Assembly: GCA_019116445.1 (NCBI GenBank)
Contig: DXBP01000064.1
Span: 1-64,000, forward strand
DNA from: Candidatus Gemmiger excrementigallinarum
GTDB lineage: Bacteria; Bacillota; Clostridia; Oscillospirales; Ruminococcaceae
DNA: 64,000 nt
Direction of reading: 5' to 3'
Shown: piece after piece, positions 44,029-52,067 of the stretch
Position numbering within the stretch: the first letter of the stretch is position 1
How the letters are laid out: every line of letters starts with the position of its first letter
Notes under the pieces: model-generated
Databases searched by the model: none
Seen by the model: the letters and a program-made list of their open reading frames with translations, nothing else
What the model was told of the DNA's origin: nothing
Position numbers and translations under genes: made by a program

Positions 44029-45036
44029 TTATCCTTTCTTGCAGCTTTGGCGGCGGGAGGCCAGCCACAGCGTAAAGCGGGGGCCGAACAGCCGCATCAG
44101 GGTGCGGAACATCCGCCAGTCCCGGCGGGTGTTGACCTCGGTGCCGTGGGCGTACAGCGGGCGCAGCTGTTTGAGGTATTTCAGGCAGGCCCGGCGCAGA
44201 GCGGCGTCGGGCACGGCGGCGGTGCGGGCCTGGGGCCAGAACACATCCGCCGCCGCATCCTGCATGACGGCGTAGGTCTTTGCATCCACATGGCCGGCGG
44301 CCGCCAGCGCCGCCAGCCGCCGCTGGGCGGCGGCCAGGGCCTTGAACCGCTTGGGAAGGTTTTTGGCGTCGGTGAGCAGGCTTCCCTGCCGGCCCACCCG
44401 GTAGTGGGTGAACACCACATCCAGGAAATAGAGCCGCTGGCATTTTGCCAGCAGCAGCAGGTCAAAGGGCCAGTCCTCGGCCCAGCGCACATCAGGCCAG
44501 AACCGCAGGTTGTTTTCCGCCAGCCAGGCCCGGCGCAGGCAGTATTTCCATACCGACCAGTGCCCCGCCGTATACAGGGCGTGGAGCCGCTCGCCATAGT
44601 CGGAACTGTCAAAGGGGCCGGGCAGCAGCCGCAGGCCCTGGTGTTCGGTCAGGGTGCCGTCGGGCAGCCATTCCAGGTGCTTGCCGATGTACCAGTCATA
44701 ACCGGGATGTTCCGCCAGTTCCCGGCGCAGCGCCGCCAGCAGCCCCGGGGCCATGGCGTCGTCACTGTCCAGGAAGAGAATCCAGGTTCCCGTGGAGGCT
44801 TTCAGCCCCGTGTTGCGGGCGGCGGCCAGGCCGCCGTTTTCCCGGTGGATGGCCTGCACGCCGGGGATCTCCGCCGCAAAGGCATCGCAGAGCTGGGGGC
44901 ACATATCGGTGGAACCGTCGTCCACCAGGATGCACTCCCAGTCCCGGGGGCCTTCCTGCTCGGCCACGCTCTTGATGCAGGCCGCCAGATAGTTCTGCAC
45001 GTTGTACACCGGTATGATGATGGAAAACAGCGGCAC
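44029..45036 (-). CDS. GT2 glycosyltransferase
   Basis: 335 residues. LFSIIIPVYNVQNYLAACIK, CILVDDGSTD and WILFLDSDDAM (DXD-type metal site) place it in GT2; the C-terminal half is helical with HYRVGRQGSLLTDAKN. Translation starts at GTG 45036, with AAAGGGGGCACCGCC in front. Transfers one sugar of the repeat unit, identity unknown. It follows the GT11 gene by 22 bases. Confidence 0.92.
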   Translation of the reverse strand: MPLFSIIIPVYNVQNYLAACIKSVAEQEGPRDWECILVDDGSTDMCPQLCDAFAAEIPGVQAIHRENGGLAAARNTGLKASTGTWILFLDSDDAMAPGLLAALRRELAEHPGYDWYIGKHLEWLPDGTLTEHQGLRLLPGPFDSSDYGERLHALYTAGHWSVWKYCLRRAWLAENNLRFWPDVRWAEDWPFDLLLLAKCQRLYFLDVVFTHYRVGRQGSLLTDAKNLPKRFKALAAAQRRLAALAAAGHVDAKTYAVMQDAAADVFWPQARTAAVPDAALRRACLKYLKQLRPLYAHGTEVNTRRDWRMFRTLMRLFGPRFTLWLASRRQSCKKG

Positions 45037-45058
45037 GGCGGTGCCCCCTTTCTTGGAA

Positions 45059-45976
45059 TTATCGGGTTTCGATCAGCTGCCAGTCGGGCTGGTACAAGGC
45101 CGTCTGCTTGGTGTGGGCATACCACCGGTCGGGAGCCCAGACCCGGCGGTCCTCCCCGGCCAGATACTGTGCCCACCAGCTGTAGGTGGAATTGCTGAGG
45201 ATGAAGCCCCGGCACAGGGCCATAAGGTTCATATCCCCCACGGCATCCCCCCGGGGCATAAAGACGGCGGGCAGGCCCGCGGTATCCAGGTTGGCTTTGG
45301 CCCAGTCGATGTCGTCGGAAAAAACGAACACCGTGGCCTCGGGGTGTTCTGCAGCCACCGCTGCGGCGGCCCGGGCGTAGTAGGCCGGGGTGCAGACCTG
45401 CAAAATCTCGTTTTCCGGTTTGCAGTAGTCCCCCCGGCGCAGATGCAGCGCCACCGGGTACCCGGCGGCACGGATTTTTTCCGTCCATGCCCCGGCCGGG
45501 GCCTGTCTGGCCTGCAGTTCCGCCCGGATGGTGGGGGCAAAATCGGCAAAGTAGGCTTCGCTCTGAAAATACCCCCAGGCCAAAAAATCCCGGGCCGGGC
45601 CGCGGTGCGCCGGCGTGTAGCCGTCGGTGGCAAAATGCAGCCCCAGCAGGTTCAGCACCGGGGCGCAGCGGCGCTCCCAGCTGTGCCAGTCCCGGGCCAT
45701 CAGCCCTTGGCGCTGCTCGTATTTGATCATCAGCGCCTTGGCGGCATTCTGCCGTTTGAGGTGCTCTTTGGCAAAGCCCGGCTGGGCCAGAATCCTGACT
45801 TCCGGGGCTAGGTTCAGCGCTTCCAGGGCGCAGACCGTGTGGGCGGGAGCGCCGTCCCGCCAGTCCTGCCGGTCCAGCAGGGTGACGCCTTCGCCGCAGC
45901 GCAGTCCCAGCGCCCGGGCAAAGGCGTAAATGAACATCTGGTTGCCCAGGCCACCGGCCAGTTCCGCGTAGATCAT
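45059..45976 (-). CDS. alpha-1,2-fucosyltransferase (GT11)
   Basis: 305 residues. ELAGGLGNQMFIYAFARAL (5-23) and the GDP-fucose site HLRRGDY (178-184) define the family; AIILSNSTYSWW-type motif is FILSNSTYSWWAQYL near 262-276. Such enzymes (FutC, WbnK, WbsJ) add L-fucose in alpha-1,2 linkage to galactose, giving the H-antigen core. GDP-fucose synthesis genes are not in the window. ATG overlaps the preceding GT4 stop (ATGA). Together with the GT6 gene it suggests a blood-group-like product. Confidence 0.95.
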   Translation of the reverse strand: MIYAELAGGLGNQMFIYAFARALGLRCGEGVTLLDRQDWRDGAPAHTVCALEALNLAPEVRILAQPGFAKEHLKRQNAAKALMIKYEQRQGLMARDWHSWERRCAPVLNLLGLHFATDGYTPAHRGPARDFLAWGYFQSEAYFADFAPTIRAELQARQAPAGAWTEKIRAAGYPVALHLRRGDYCKPENEILQVCTPAYYARAAAAVAAEHPEATVFVFSDDIDWAKANLDTAGLPAVFMPRGDAVGDMNLMALCRGFILSNSTYSWWAQYLAGEDRRVWAPDRWYAHTKQTALYQPDWQLIETR

Positions 45977-47079
45977 GCCCTGCCTCCCAGTTGGTCATAG
46001 AGTTGTTCCATCCGGGCAGCGGCGGTGTGCAGCTCGTACCCGGCGGCGGCCAGTTCCGCCCAGTGGTCGGCGTGGGGGCCATAGCCCGCGATCTCTTGGG
46101 CTGTGGCCACCCACTGGCTCAGCGGGGCATCCAGGGGCAGGAAATGCACCAGGTCGGTCACCGCGCCGTCATTGGGCACATTGGTGGAGGCCAGGCAGGG
46201 CACGCCGCAGCCCTGGGCTTCCACCAGCGTGACGGGGCTGCCCTCGAAGTTGCTGGGCAGCAAAAACAGGTCGAAAGCGTTCATATAGGCGGGCACATCG
46301 CTCTGCACCCCCGCAAAGATCACCCGGTCGGTGATGCCGTGACGGTCGATGGCCGCCCGCATCTCCTCTTCCATCTCGCCGCCGCCCACCAGCAGCAGCT
46401 TCCAGGCGGGATCGGCGGCCGCCAGCGCCGCGAAAATTTCCAGCAGGAACAGCGGGTTCTTCTGGTGGTTGAGCCGTCCCACAAAGCCTGCCAGGCGGTC
46501 GGTTTCGGTGATGCCGTACTTTGCCCGGGTGGCCGCCCGGGCCGCCGGGTCGGGGTAAAAGCGGCCCTGGTCCACGGCGTTGCAGGCCACGGCAAAATTG
46601 GGTTTGTGGTCGATGTGGTCCCCGAAGACGAACCGCCCCGCCGCCACGCCGCAGCCGAGGAAATAATCCGCCGCCAGCTGGTAGACGCCGTGAGCTGCCC
46701 GCCAGGTCAGCGTCAGCGGCGGGTAGACGATGTGGCTGTGGACGATGATCTTGGCCCGGGGGCACAGTGCACGCATCATCACACAGACCAGCGCGCCGAT
46801 CTTGCTGGCGGTGTGGTAGTGGATGATGTCGTAGTCCTTGTGGGTGCGCAGATGCTGCCGCAGCGCCCGGATGCGGTCCTTTTTATGGTCGGGCACCGGG
46901 AAGATGTGCACCCCGGCGGCTTCCAGCGCGGAGGCCGAGGAGGCCTGGTCCGGCGGGCACTGGCCCACAAAAAGGTCCACGTGGTAGCGGGTCAGGTCCA
47001 TGTGGAGCAGCAGGTTCTGCACATAGCGCTGCACGCCGCTCTGCACACCCAGGTGGTTGCCGATCATGAGAATCTTCAT
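45973..47079 (-). CDS. GT4 glycosyltransferase
   Basis: 368 residues, GT-B fold. GNHLGVQSGVQRYVQNLLLH at the N-terminus, the donor-domain start LAGFVGRLNHQKNPLFLLEI, and the EX7E region LLPSNFEGSPVTLVEAQGCG. Retaining enzyme using a nucleotide sugar, identity unknown; resembles capsule EpsF/GlcT-type members. AAATAAGGAAGACTT precedes the ATG. Nine bases separate it from the methyltransferase gene. Confidence 0.93.
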   Translation of the reverse strand: MKILMIGNHLGVQSGVQRYVQNLLLHMDLTRYHVDLFVGQCPPDQASSASALEAAGVHIFPVPDHKKDRIRALRQHLRTHKDYDIIHYHTASKIGALVCVMMRALCPRAKIIVHSHIVYPPLTLTWRAAHGVYQLAADYFLGCGVAAGRFVFGDHIDHKPNFAVACNAVDQGRFYPDPAARAATRAKYGITETDRLAGFVGRLNHQKNPLFLLEIFAALAAADPAWKLLLVGGGEMEEEMRAAIDRHGITDRVIFAGVQSDVPAYMNAFDLFLLPSNFEGSPVTLVEAQGCGVPCLASTNVPNDGAVTDLVHFLPLDAPLSQWVATAQEIAGYGPHADHWAELAAAGYELHTAAARMEQLYDQLGGRA

Positions 47080-47088
47080 AAGTCTTCC

Positions 47089-47766
47089 TTATTTAATGAG
47101 GTCCACCACGATGGACAGGGCACGGTAGGGGTCCTGCACCCGCTTGTCGTGGTCCGGTGTGCGGTCCACATACCCCAGGGTATAGTCGATGGGCCGGGTG
47201 ACCGAGTTCCCGTTTTCGTCGTAGTAGTGGTAGAATTCCACCTTGGCAAAGGGGCTTTGGTCGGTGAGGGCCTTGACGTTCTCCCACAGGGGGAACCACA
47301 GGTGCGCACCGCCCCCCAGTTTGCCGTCCCGGTACCAGCCGCCGCCATCCGGGTCAAAGACGATGTTGCCCGCGCTGTCCCGCTGGCAGCGGTTGGCATA
47401 GACATCGCACCGGTAGTCCGGCACCGAAATGCGCATCCGCGCCCCCGGTTTGAGGATGCGGTACACTTCGGCCAGCACGGCGGGCAGTGCCTCGTAGGGG
47501 ATGTGCTCCAGCACATCCTCCGCCTGGTAGAAGTCCACGCTGTTGTCCTTGAGGGGGTAGGGCCGGGTGATGTCGTGCTTGATGGTGTTCCAGTCCGCCT
47601 GCTTGATGGACAGGCCGATGAAGCCCTGATTTTCATACAGCGGCACCGCCGGGATGTCCCCCGCGTAGAGCCGCAGCACATTGAAGGTGGCGGCCTCGGC
47701 AAAGGTCATTTTGTGGAACAGGGTGTCCCCCAGCTTCCAAAGCCGTTTTCTCCAGGTAAGTTCCAT
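47089..47766 (-). CDS. class I SAM-dependent methyltransferase-like protein
   Basis: 225 residues from ATG 47766 (after AGAAGGAGCAAATC). YQAEDVLEHIPYEALPAVLAEVYRILKPG is the Methyltransf_11-type motif (shown here as one segment of the fold: DVLEHI then ILKPG). The glycine-rich SAM loop is poorly conserved (FIGLSIKQADWNTIKHDI), so activity is not certain. Predicate-methyltransferases of this group are common in O-antigen and capsule loci and could cap or modify a sugar. Confidence 0.82.
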   Translation of the reverse strand: MELTWRKRLWKLGDTLFHKMTFAEAATFNVLRLYAGDIPAVPLYENQGFIGLSIKQADWNTIKHDITRPYPLKDNSVDFYQAEDVLEHIPYEALPAVLAEVYRILKPGARMRISVPDYRCDVYANRCQRDSAGNIVFDPDGGGWYRDGKLGGGAHLWFPLWENVKALTDQSPFAKVEFYHYYDENGNSVTRPIDYTLGYVDRTPDHDKRVQDPYRALSIVVDLIK

Positions 47767-47798
47767 GATTTGCTCCTTCTTTCTCTTCCGCCGCCGGT

Positions 47799-48704
47799 TT
47801 ACCAGTAACTGCCGCCTTCCACGGCTTCCCGGTGGTCGATGCCCTCGTTTTCCGCCGGGCGCACCCAGGCGTCGTTGTACAGTCGGGAGAGCACGGGGTG
47901 GGTATCCCACCGCTTGCCCTTGATGCCGAACAAAAGCTGGGTGGCGCCGCTCATCTGGATGGCGGTGTGGCCGGTGTCCCGGGCGTGGGCCGCCAGGGGC
48001 AGGCTGTAGGCCCCCGCCCCCACAATGGCCACCTCATAGTCGGCGGCGTCCATCTGGCGCTCCATGGCGTCCAGGGCGTCGAACCAGCTGGCATAGCCGG
48101 TTTCCTGCCCGGCCAGGCCCTGCACCGCCCGGATGACCGTCAGGCTGCCCAGTTCCGGCAGCACCTCGGTACCGGGGAAAAGCTGCTCCCGCTTGGCGTA
48201 CTGGCGCAGGATGGTGTCCTTGAAGGGATGCACCACCAGCACCTTTTTGCCCGCCAGGGCGCTGCTCCAGGGCTTTTTGTGGTAGTAGGGTTCCAGCGCC
48301 CGGAGTTTGGCAAACACCGTGCCCTGGCATCCCCGGATGACCTCCCGCTCGGCGCCCACGTCCCACAGGGCCATCAGGTCGGCACTCTGGGCACAGGCCA
48401 CGTAATGCTCACAGAAGCGGCGGAGGGTTTCGTCGTCGGTGGGAAACACCCCGGACAGCGCCCGGATGTCCTGCCGGGTGCGGTCGGTAAAGTGTCCGTC
48501 GTGGGCCATCCAGTCGGCCACGGTGCGCATCTCGGTGGCACCGCAGCGGGCGAACAGGAAGGGCCCGCCCCGCAGAATGGCCGCCCGGGCCAGGTCGTTG
48601 CCGGCCTCCGCTTCCAGCACCGGCACGCCCCGGTACTTCCACCGGAACCGCCAGCCTTTGTACAGGTTGCGGGCTGCTTCCAGCAGCGCGTTATCGTTGT
48701 CCAT
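47799..48704 (-). CDS. GT-D-fold-like glycosyltransferase (DUF1792-type)
   Basis: 301 residues, cytoplasmic. GPFLFARCGATEMRTVADWM (about 47-66) matches in position and style the acidic DXE-type catalytic motif region (RIGDGE-like) of GT-D enzymes such as streptococcal GlyD/DUF1792. The C-terminal AIVGAGAYSLPLAAHARDTG and LLFGIKGKRWD form a conserved nucleotide-fold end often seen in capsule genes. Assignment is from pattern memory. It overlaps the GT4 gene upstream by 14 bases. Confidence 0.65.
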   Translation of the reverse strand: MDNDNALLEAARNLYKGWRFRWKYRGVPVLEAEAGNDLARAAILRGGPFLFARCGATEMRTVADWMAHDGHFTDRTRQDIRALSGVFPTDDETLRRFCEHYVACAQSADLMALWDVGAEREVIRGCQGTVFAKLRALEPYYHKKPWSSALAGKKVLVVHPFKDTILRQYAKREQLFPGTEVLPELGSLTVIRAVQGLAGQETGYASWFDALDAMERQMDAADYEVAIVGAGAYSLPLAAHARDTGHTAIQMSGATQLLFGIKGKRWDTHPVLSRLYNDAWVRPAENEGIDHREAVEGGSYW

Positions 48705-49812
48705 GGGCAGCCTCCCGCTTGTTGGGCAGCAGCGTCAGCGCCAGTTCGGCGCTGTTCTGCCACAGAAAATGTTCGTTGATACGCTTTTGTGCGGCGGCGC
48801 CCATCTCGTCATCCACCCGGTCCAGGGCCGCGGCCATCGCCGCCACCGAATCGCAGAGGATGCCGCTGACGCCATCCTCGATGATAAGATCAGGCCCCGG
48901 CGCATGGCGGGCCACCGGCGGGCAGCCTGCATACATGGCTTCCAGCAGGCTCATGCCGAAAATCTCCTGATCGTTGAGGTTCACAAAGGCGTTGCAGGCG
49001 TGGTAGTAGACGTGCACCGCCGTGTTGGCCAGCTGGGGGATCAGGCGGCATCGGCAGGAAAGCCCTGCTTCCTCCAGCGCCGCCCGCAGGGCATCGCCCT
49101 GGCTGCCCTGGCCGATGATGATTGCCAGCCAGTCCGGGGCGGCCTTGAGCAGCGGCACCAGGTCCAGCGGCCGCTTGTAGGGGTCCAGCCGTCCCACAAA
49201 GACGAGGATCTTGGCCTGGGGGTCCAGCCCCACGGCCCCCCGCAGCTTGGCCCGCTCGGCGGGAATATCGGGAATGATGGCGGTATCCAGGCCCACGGGC
49301 ATCAGCCCGGCACAGGGCACGCCCAGGCTTTCCAGTTCGGCGGCCACCGCCGGAGTTTTGGCGTAGGTAGGCGTTTTTTTATAAATAGCCAGGTTGCGGC
49401 GCAGCAAAAGGTCCATGACAAAGCGTACCGCCCTGTGGTTGGAGGCGCTTTTCAGCGCGCCCAGCTGGCTGTAGAACACAATGCCGTGGCGGCGGCAGAA
49501 CCGGTAGAGCGACGGCACCCCGGGGGAGTTATCCCCCATCACATGGACGGCATCCACCCGCTCGTCCAGCAGAATCTGCCAGCTTTTGTAAAAGGCCTGG
49601 GAGCCCAGGGTGCGCACCGGCAGATAGTAGACCCTGACATTGGGTTCCGGTTCCTCCACCGTGGGGGCGGCGGCGTCCGGCGCGGGATAGAGCACGATGC
49701 CCCGGGCGCCCAGCGCCGCAAAGGCACGGGCCAGGCCCACTTCCTGCCGGTTATACAGGCCCTTGCGGCCCGAAGGCCCGCAGTAAAACTGCGGGATAGC
49801 GATGGTTTTCAT
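48691..49812 (-). CDS. GT4 glycosyltransferase
   Basis: 373 residues, GT-B fold. Donor-site start KILVFVGRLDPYKRPLDLVP and EX7E region QEIFGMSLLEAMYAGCPPVA. The N-terminal acceptor domain begins TIAIPQFYCGPSGRKGLYNR. Sugar unknown. ATG 49812 overlaps the preceding stop (ATGA), with a weak ribosome site, so translation is probably coupled. Confidence 0.93.
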   Translation of the reverse strand: MKTIAIPQFYCGPSGRKGLYNRQEVGLARAFAALGARGIVLYPAPDAAAPTVEEPEPNVRVYYLPVRTLGSQAFYKSWQILLDERVDAVHVMGDNSPGVPSLYRFCRRHGIVFYSQLGALKSASNHRAVRFVMDLLLRRNLAIYKKTPTYAKTPAVAAELESLGVPCAGLMPVGLDTAIIPDIPAERAKLRGAVGLDPQAKILVFVGRLDPYKRPLDLVPLLKAAPDWLAIIIGQGSQGDALRAALEEAGLSCRCRLIPQLANTAVHVYYHACNAFVNLNDQEIFGMSLLEAMYAGCPPVARHAPGPDLIIEDGVSGILCDSVAAMAAALDRVDDEMGAAAQKRINEHFLWQNSAELALTLLPNKREAAHGQR

Positions 49813-50786
49813 GAATTTGTATTCACCTTTGTGAGATACCGCGCGTCGATGACTTCCAGGTGGTCATCGCGGCAGTAGGTATGGATGCCGATGATGTCTT
49901 TTGTATCCAGGCCCTGGATGCGCACCGACTGGGGCAGCGCGGCGCACAGTGGCACCTCGGAATTGCCCCGCCGGGCCGAAAACTGCAGGTAGACCCCATA
50001 ATCCACCGTGGTGCTGACCTGGGTGGGATGGATGACCTGCTCCCCCAGCACAAACAGCGGGCCGGCGTTGCGGCTGACCAGGTCAAATTCCCGGTTCTGC
50101 AGGTGGAAGGCTTCATCGGGCAGCAGTTCAAAGGGTTCGCCGGTGGGTTCCGGCGGCTCGGTGCCGGGCAGCGGTTCCGGCCGGGGACGGGTTTTGCACA
50201 GGGTGAACCGCCGCCAGCGCACATAGAGCTGGTTATCGGGTTTGGTTTCGCTGCACAGCAGGGTCAGGGCGTCGGCCTTGCGGTCCACCAGGATGGCGTC
50301 GCACAGTTCGGCGTCCACCGCAAACCGCTGCACCAGTTCCCACTGTGTGGGGAATTCCCGGCAGCGGTAAAGGCGCAGGCTGTGGTCGCTGCCGCTCTCG
50401 GGGATCATCCAGGTTTCGCCGTTCCAGTCAAACACCGTGGGGAAGGAAAGATGAAACTCCTCCTCCAGCGCCGTCTGCCATTCAGTGGCCGTGCCGTCGT
50501 CAAACAGCTGGCAGACCTCGATGCGGCCCTTGCCGGTGGCCAGGTCCATGGCCTCGGCAAACAGATACCGGGCCCCGCCGTGGCGGAACAGCAGCGGGTC
50601 GGCGAACCAGAAGCCCTCCCGCCCCGGCAATTGGATATAGGGCGCAGCGCCCAGGGCGGGCAGCGGTTCGGCGCCTTCCGCCGTGGGCACCGGCCGCACG
50701 GCGATGGTATAGATTTCCTTTTCGCCCGTCAGTTTGCGCAGCAGCCGTCCGGGCGGCATGTGCAGGGCGCGGTAGAGTTGATTCAT
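49809..50786 (-). CDS. beta-propeller glycan-locus protein (GIPC-transferase N-domain-like)
   Basis: 325 residues. Blades with WFADPLLFRHGGARYLFAEA, LSFPTVFDWNGETWMIPES and CDAILVDRKADALTLLC resemble the five-bladed propeller seen N-terminal to plant glucosamine inositolphosphorylceramide transferases and found alone in bacterial capsule loci. Members may bind or transfer sugars (some are classed as GT or GH43-like). The C-terminal part (HPTQVSTTVDYGVYLQFSAR) is conserved. Coupled by four-base overlap to genes on both sides. Role in this locus is not known. Confidence 0.68.
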   Translation of the reverse strand: MNQLYRALHMPPGRLLRKLTGEKEIYTIAVRPVPTAEGAEPLPALGAAPYIQLPGREGFWFADPLLFRHGGARYLFAEAMDLATGKGRIEVCQLFDDGTATEWQTALEEEFHLSFPTVFDWNGETWMIPESGSDHSLRLYRCREFPTQWELVQRFAVDAELCDAILVDRKADALTLLCSETKPDNQLYVRWRRFTLCKTRPRPEPLPGTEPPEPTGEPFELLPDEAFHLQNREFDLVSRNAGPLFVLGEQVIHPTQVSTTVDYGVYLQFSARRGNSEVPLCAALPQSVRIQGLDTKDIIGIHTYCRDDHLEVIDARYLTKVNTNS

Positions 50787-51946
50787 AGATCTTCCTTTGT
50801 ATATAAGCGCAGCAGAGCGCGGGTATTTTCTTCTTCACTGTAGATACGGCGGGCCGCGGCAGCGATGGCATTGCAGTCAAACTGCATGGCAGACAGCGCT
50901 TCCACCGCCCCCGCCAGGGCTTTGGCATTCCCGGGGGCAAAGCGCAGCCCGTCGATGCCGGGACGCACCGAGGCCCCCACGTTGCCCAGGTCGCTGGCCA
51001 GCACCGGCGTGCCCAGGCAGTGGGCTTCCGCCGGGACAAGGGCAAAACTCTCATAGCACAGGCTGGCTGCCACCACCGCCCGGCTTTCGGCCATGCAGCG
51101 GTGGAGTTCCGCCGGGGTCAGCTGCCCCAGGAACCGGACCTTCGGCCCGGCGTGTTCCCGTGCCCAGTCCCCCAGGGGGCCTTCCCCGGCCACCAGCAGT
51201 TCGGGGGCGTCCTCTCCCAGCAGCCGCCAGGCTTCCAGCACGGTGGGCAGGCCTTTCAGTTCCTCCAGCCGGCCGGCAAAGAGCATCTGGGCTTTGCGTT
51301 CGGACCAGGGCAGAATCTCCCGCGGCTCAACGCAGACGGGGTTGGGCTTGACCACCAGCCGGTCGGCGTCAAAAGTGGGGCGTTCCCGGTTGAATTCCAG
51401 CAGTTTGCGGCGGTCAAATTCGGTCAGCGCCACCATGGTGACGCCCCGCCAGGTGCCCAGCCGCCTGTGCAGGGCGTAGGCCGCTGCCACCACAAGGGTC
51501 TGCAGAAGGCTGCCACGGTAGCAGCGGTGCCGCACCGCGCAGGAAAGCCCGTGGTGGGGGCAGTCCTCACAGACCTTACCCTGCCGCAGCAGGATGCCGT
51601 TGGGGCAGAACAGCCGGAAATTGTGCAGCGACTGCACCACCGGCACGCCGCTTTGTTTGGCGGCCCGCACCACGGCGGGGCTGAGCAGCAAAAGGGTATT
51701 GTGGATGTGCACAGCATCGGGGTTTTCCCGTTGGATCAGCGCCCGCACCTGCCGGGCGGCACCGAAGTTCCACACAGCGCGAAAGGGCAGCAGCAGTTTG
51801 GCCAGGCCATGAGCGGCTTCCTCGTTGCTGCGCTCATAGACCACGACGGTATGGCCCTGCTGTTCCAGCAGCTTGCGCTCCGCCGCAAAGACGGCATCCT
51901 CGCCGCCCGGCAGACGGTAATGGCAGTGGATAAGCAGGATTTTCAC
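50783..51946 (-). CDS. GT4 glycosyltransferase, first gene of the glycan operon
   Basis: 387 residues. MKILLIHCHYRLPGGEDAVF start, donor domain MLFAGRLEELKGLPTVLEAW, and the EX7E region CYESFALVPAEAHCLGTPVL. The insertion CPNGILLRQGKVCEDC-PHHG with paired Cys is typical of a GT4 subgroup in O-antigen loci. Starts at GTG 51946 after AGGGAGGAAACGGC, 40 bases from the operon promoter. Sugar identity unknown. Confidence 0.93.
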   Translation of the reverse strand: MKILLIHCHYRLPGGEDAVFAAERKLLEQQGHTVVVYERSNEEAAHGLAKLLLPFRAVWNFGAARQVRALIQRENPDAVHIHNTLLLLSPAVVRAAKQSGVPVVQSLHNFRLFCPNGILLRQGKVCEDCPHHGLSCAVRHRCYRGSLLQTLVVAAAYALHRRLGTWRGVTMVALTEFDRRKLLEFNRERPTFDADRLVVKPNPVCVEPREILPWSERKAQMLFAGRLEELKGLPTVLEAWRLLGEDAPELLVAGEGPLGDWAREHAGPKVRFLGQLTPAELHRCMAESRAVVAASLCYESFALVPAEAHCLGTPVLASDLGNVGASVRPGIDGLRFAPGNAKALAGAVEALSAMQFDCNAIAAAARRIYSEEENTRALLRLYTKEDL

Positions 51947-51986
51947 GCCGTTTCCTCCCTTTATGCTATAGTTCGCCTATTTTGCT

Positions 51987-52015
51987 ATTATACCCTTTTT
52001 GACCGGTCTGCGCAA
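51987..52015 (-). promoter_or_regulatory. promoter of the glycan operon
   Basis: Minus strand: TTGCGC (52015-52010), 17-base spacer, TATAAT (51992-51987). Predicted start near 51980. It may drive 15-16 genes down to 34.7 kb. Confidence 0.75.
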
Positions 52016-52024
52016 GGATGGCAG

Positions 52025-52062
52025 ACAAAAAGCCGGGGCCCCGCCGCTGGCGGGGTCCCGGC
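52025..52062 (-). terminator. terminator after the YesL-like gene
   Basis: Minus strand: 14-bp stem (GCCGGGACCCCGCC with its complement, one mismatch pair), three-base loop, then TTTTTGTC. Confidence 0.9.
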
Positions 52063-52067
52063 CCGGA

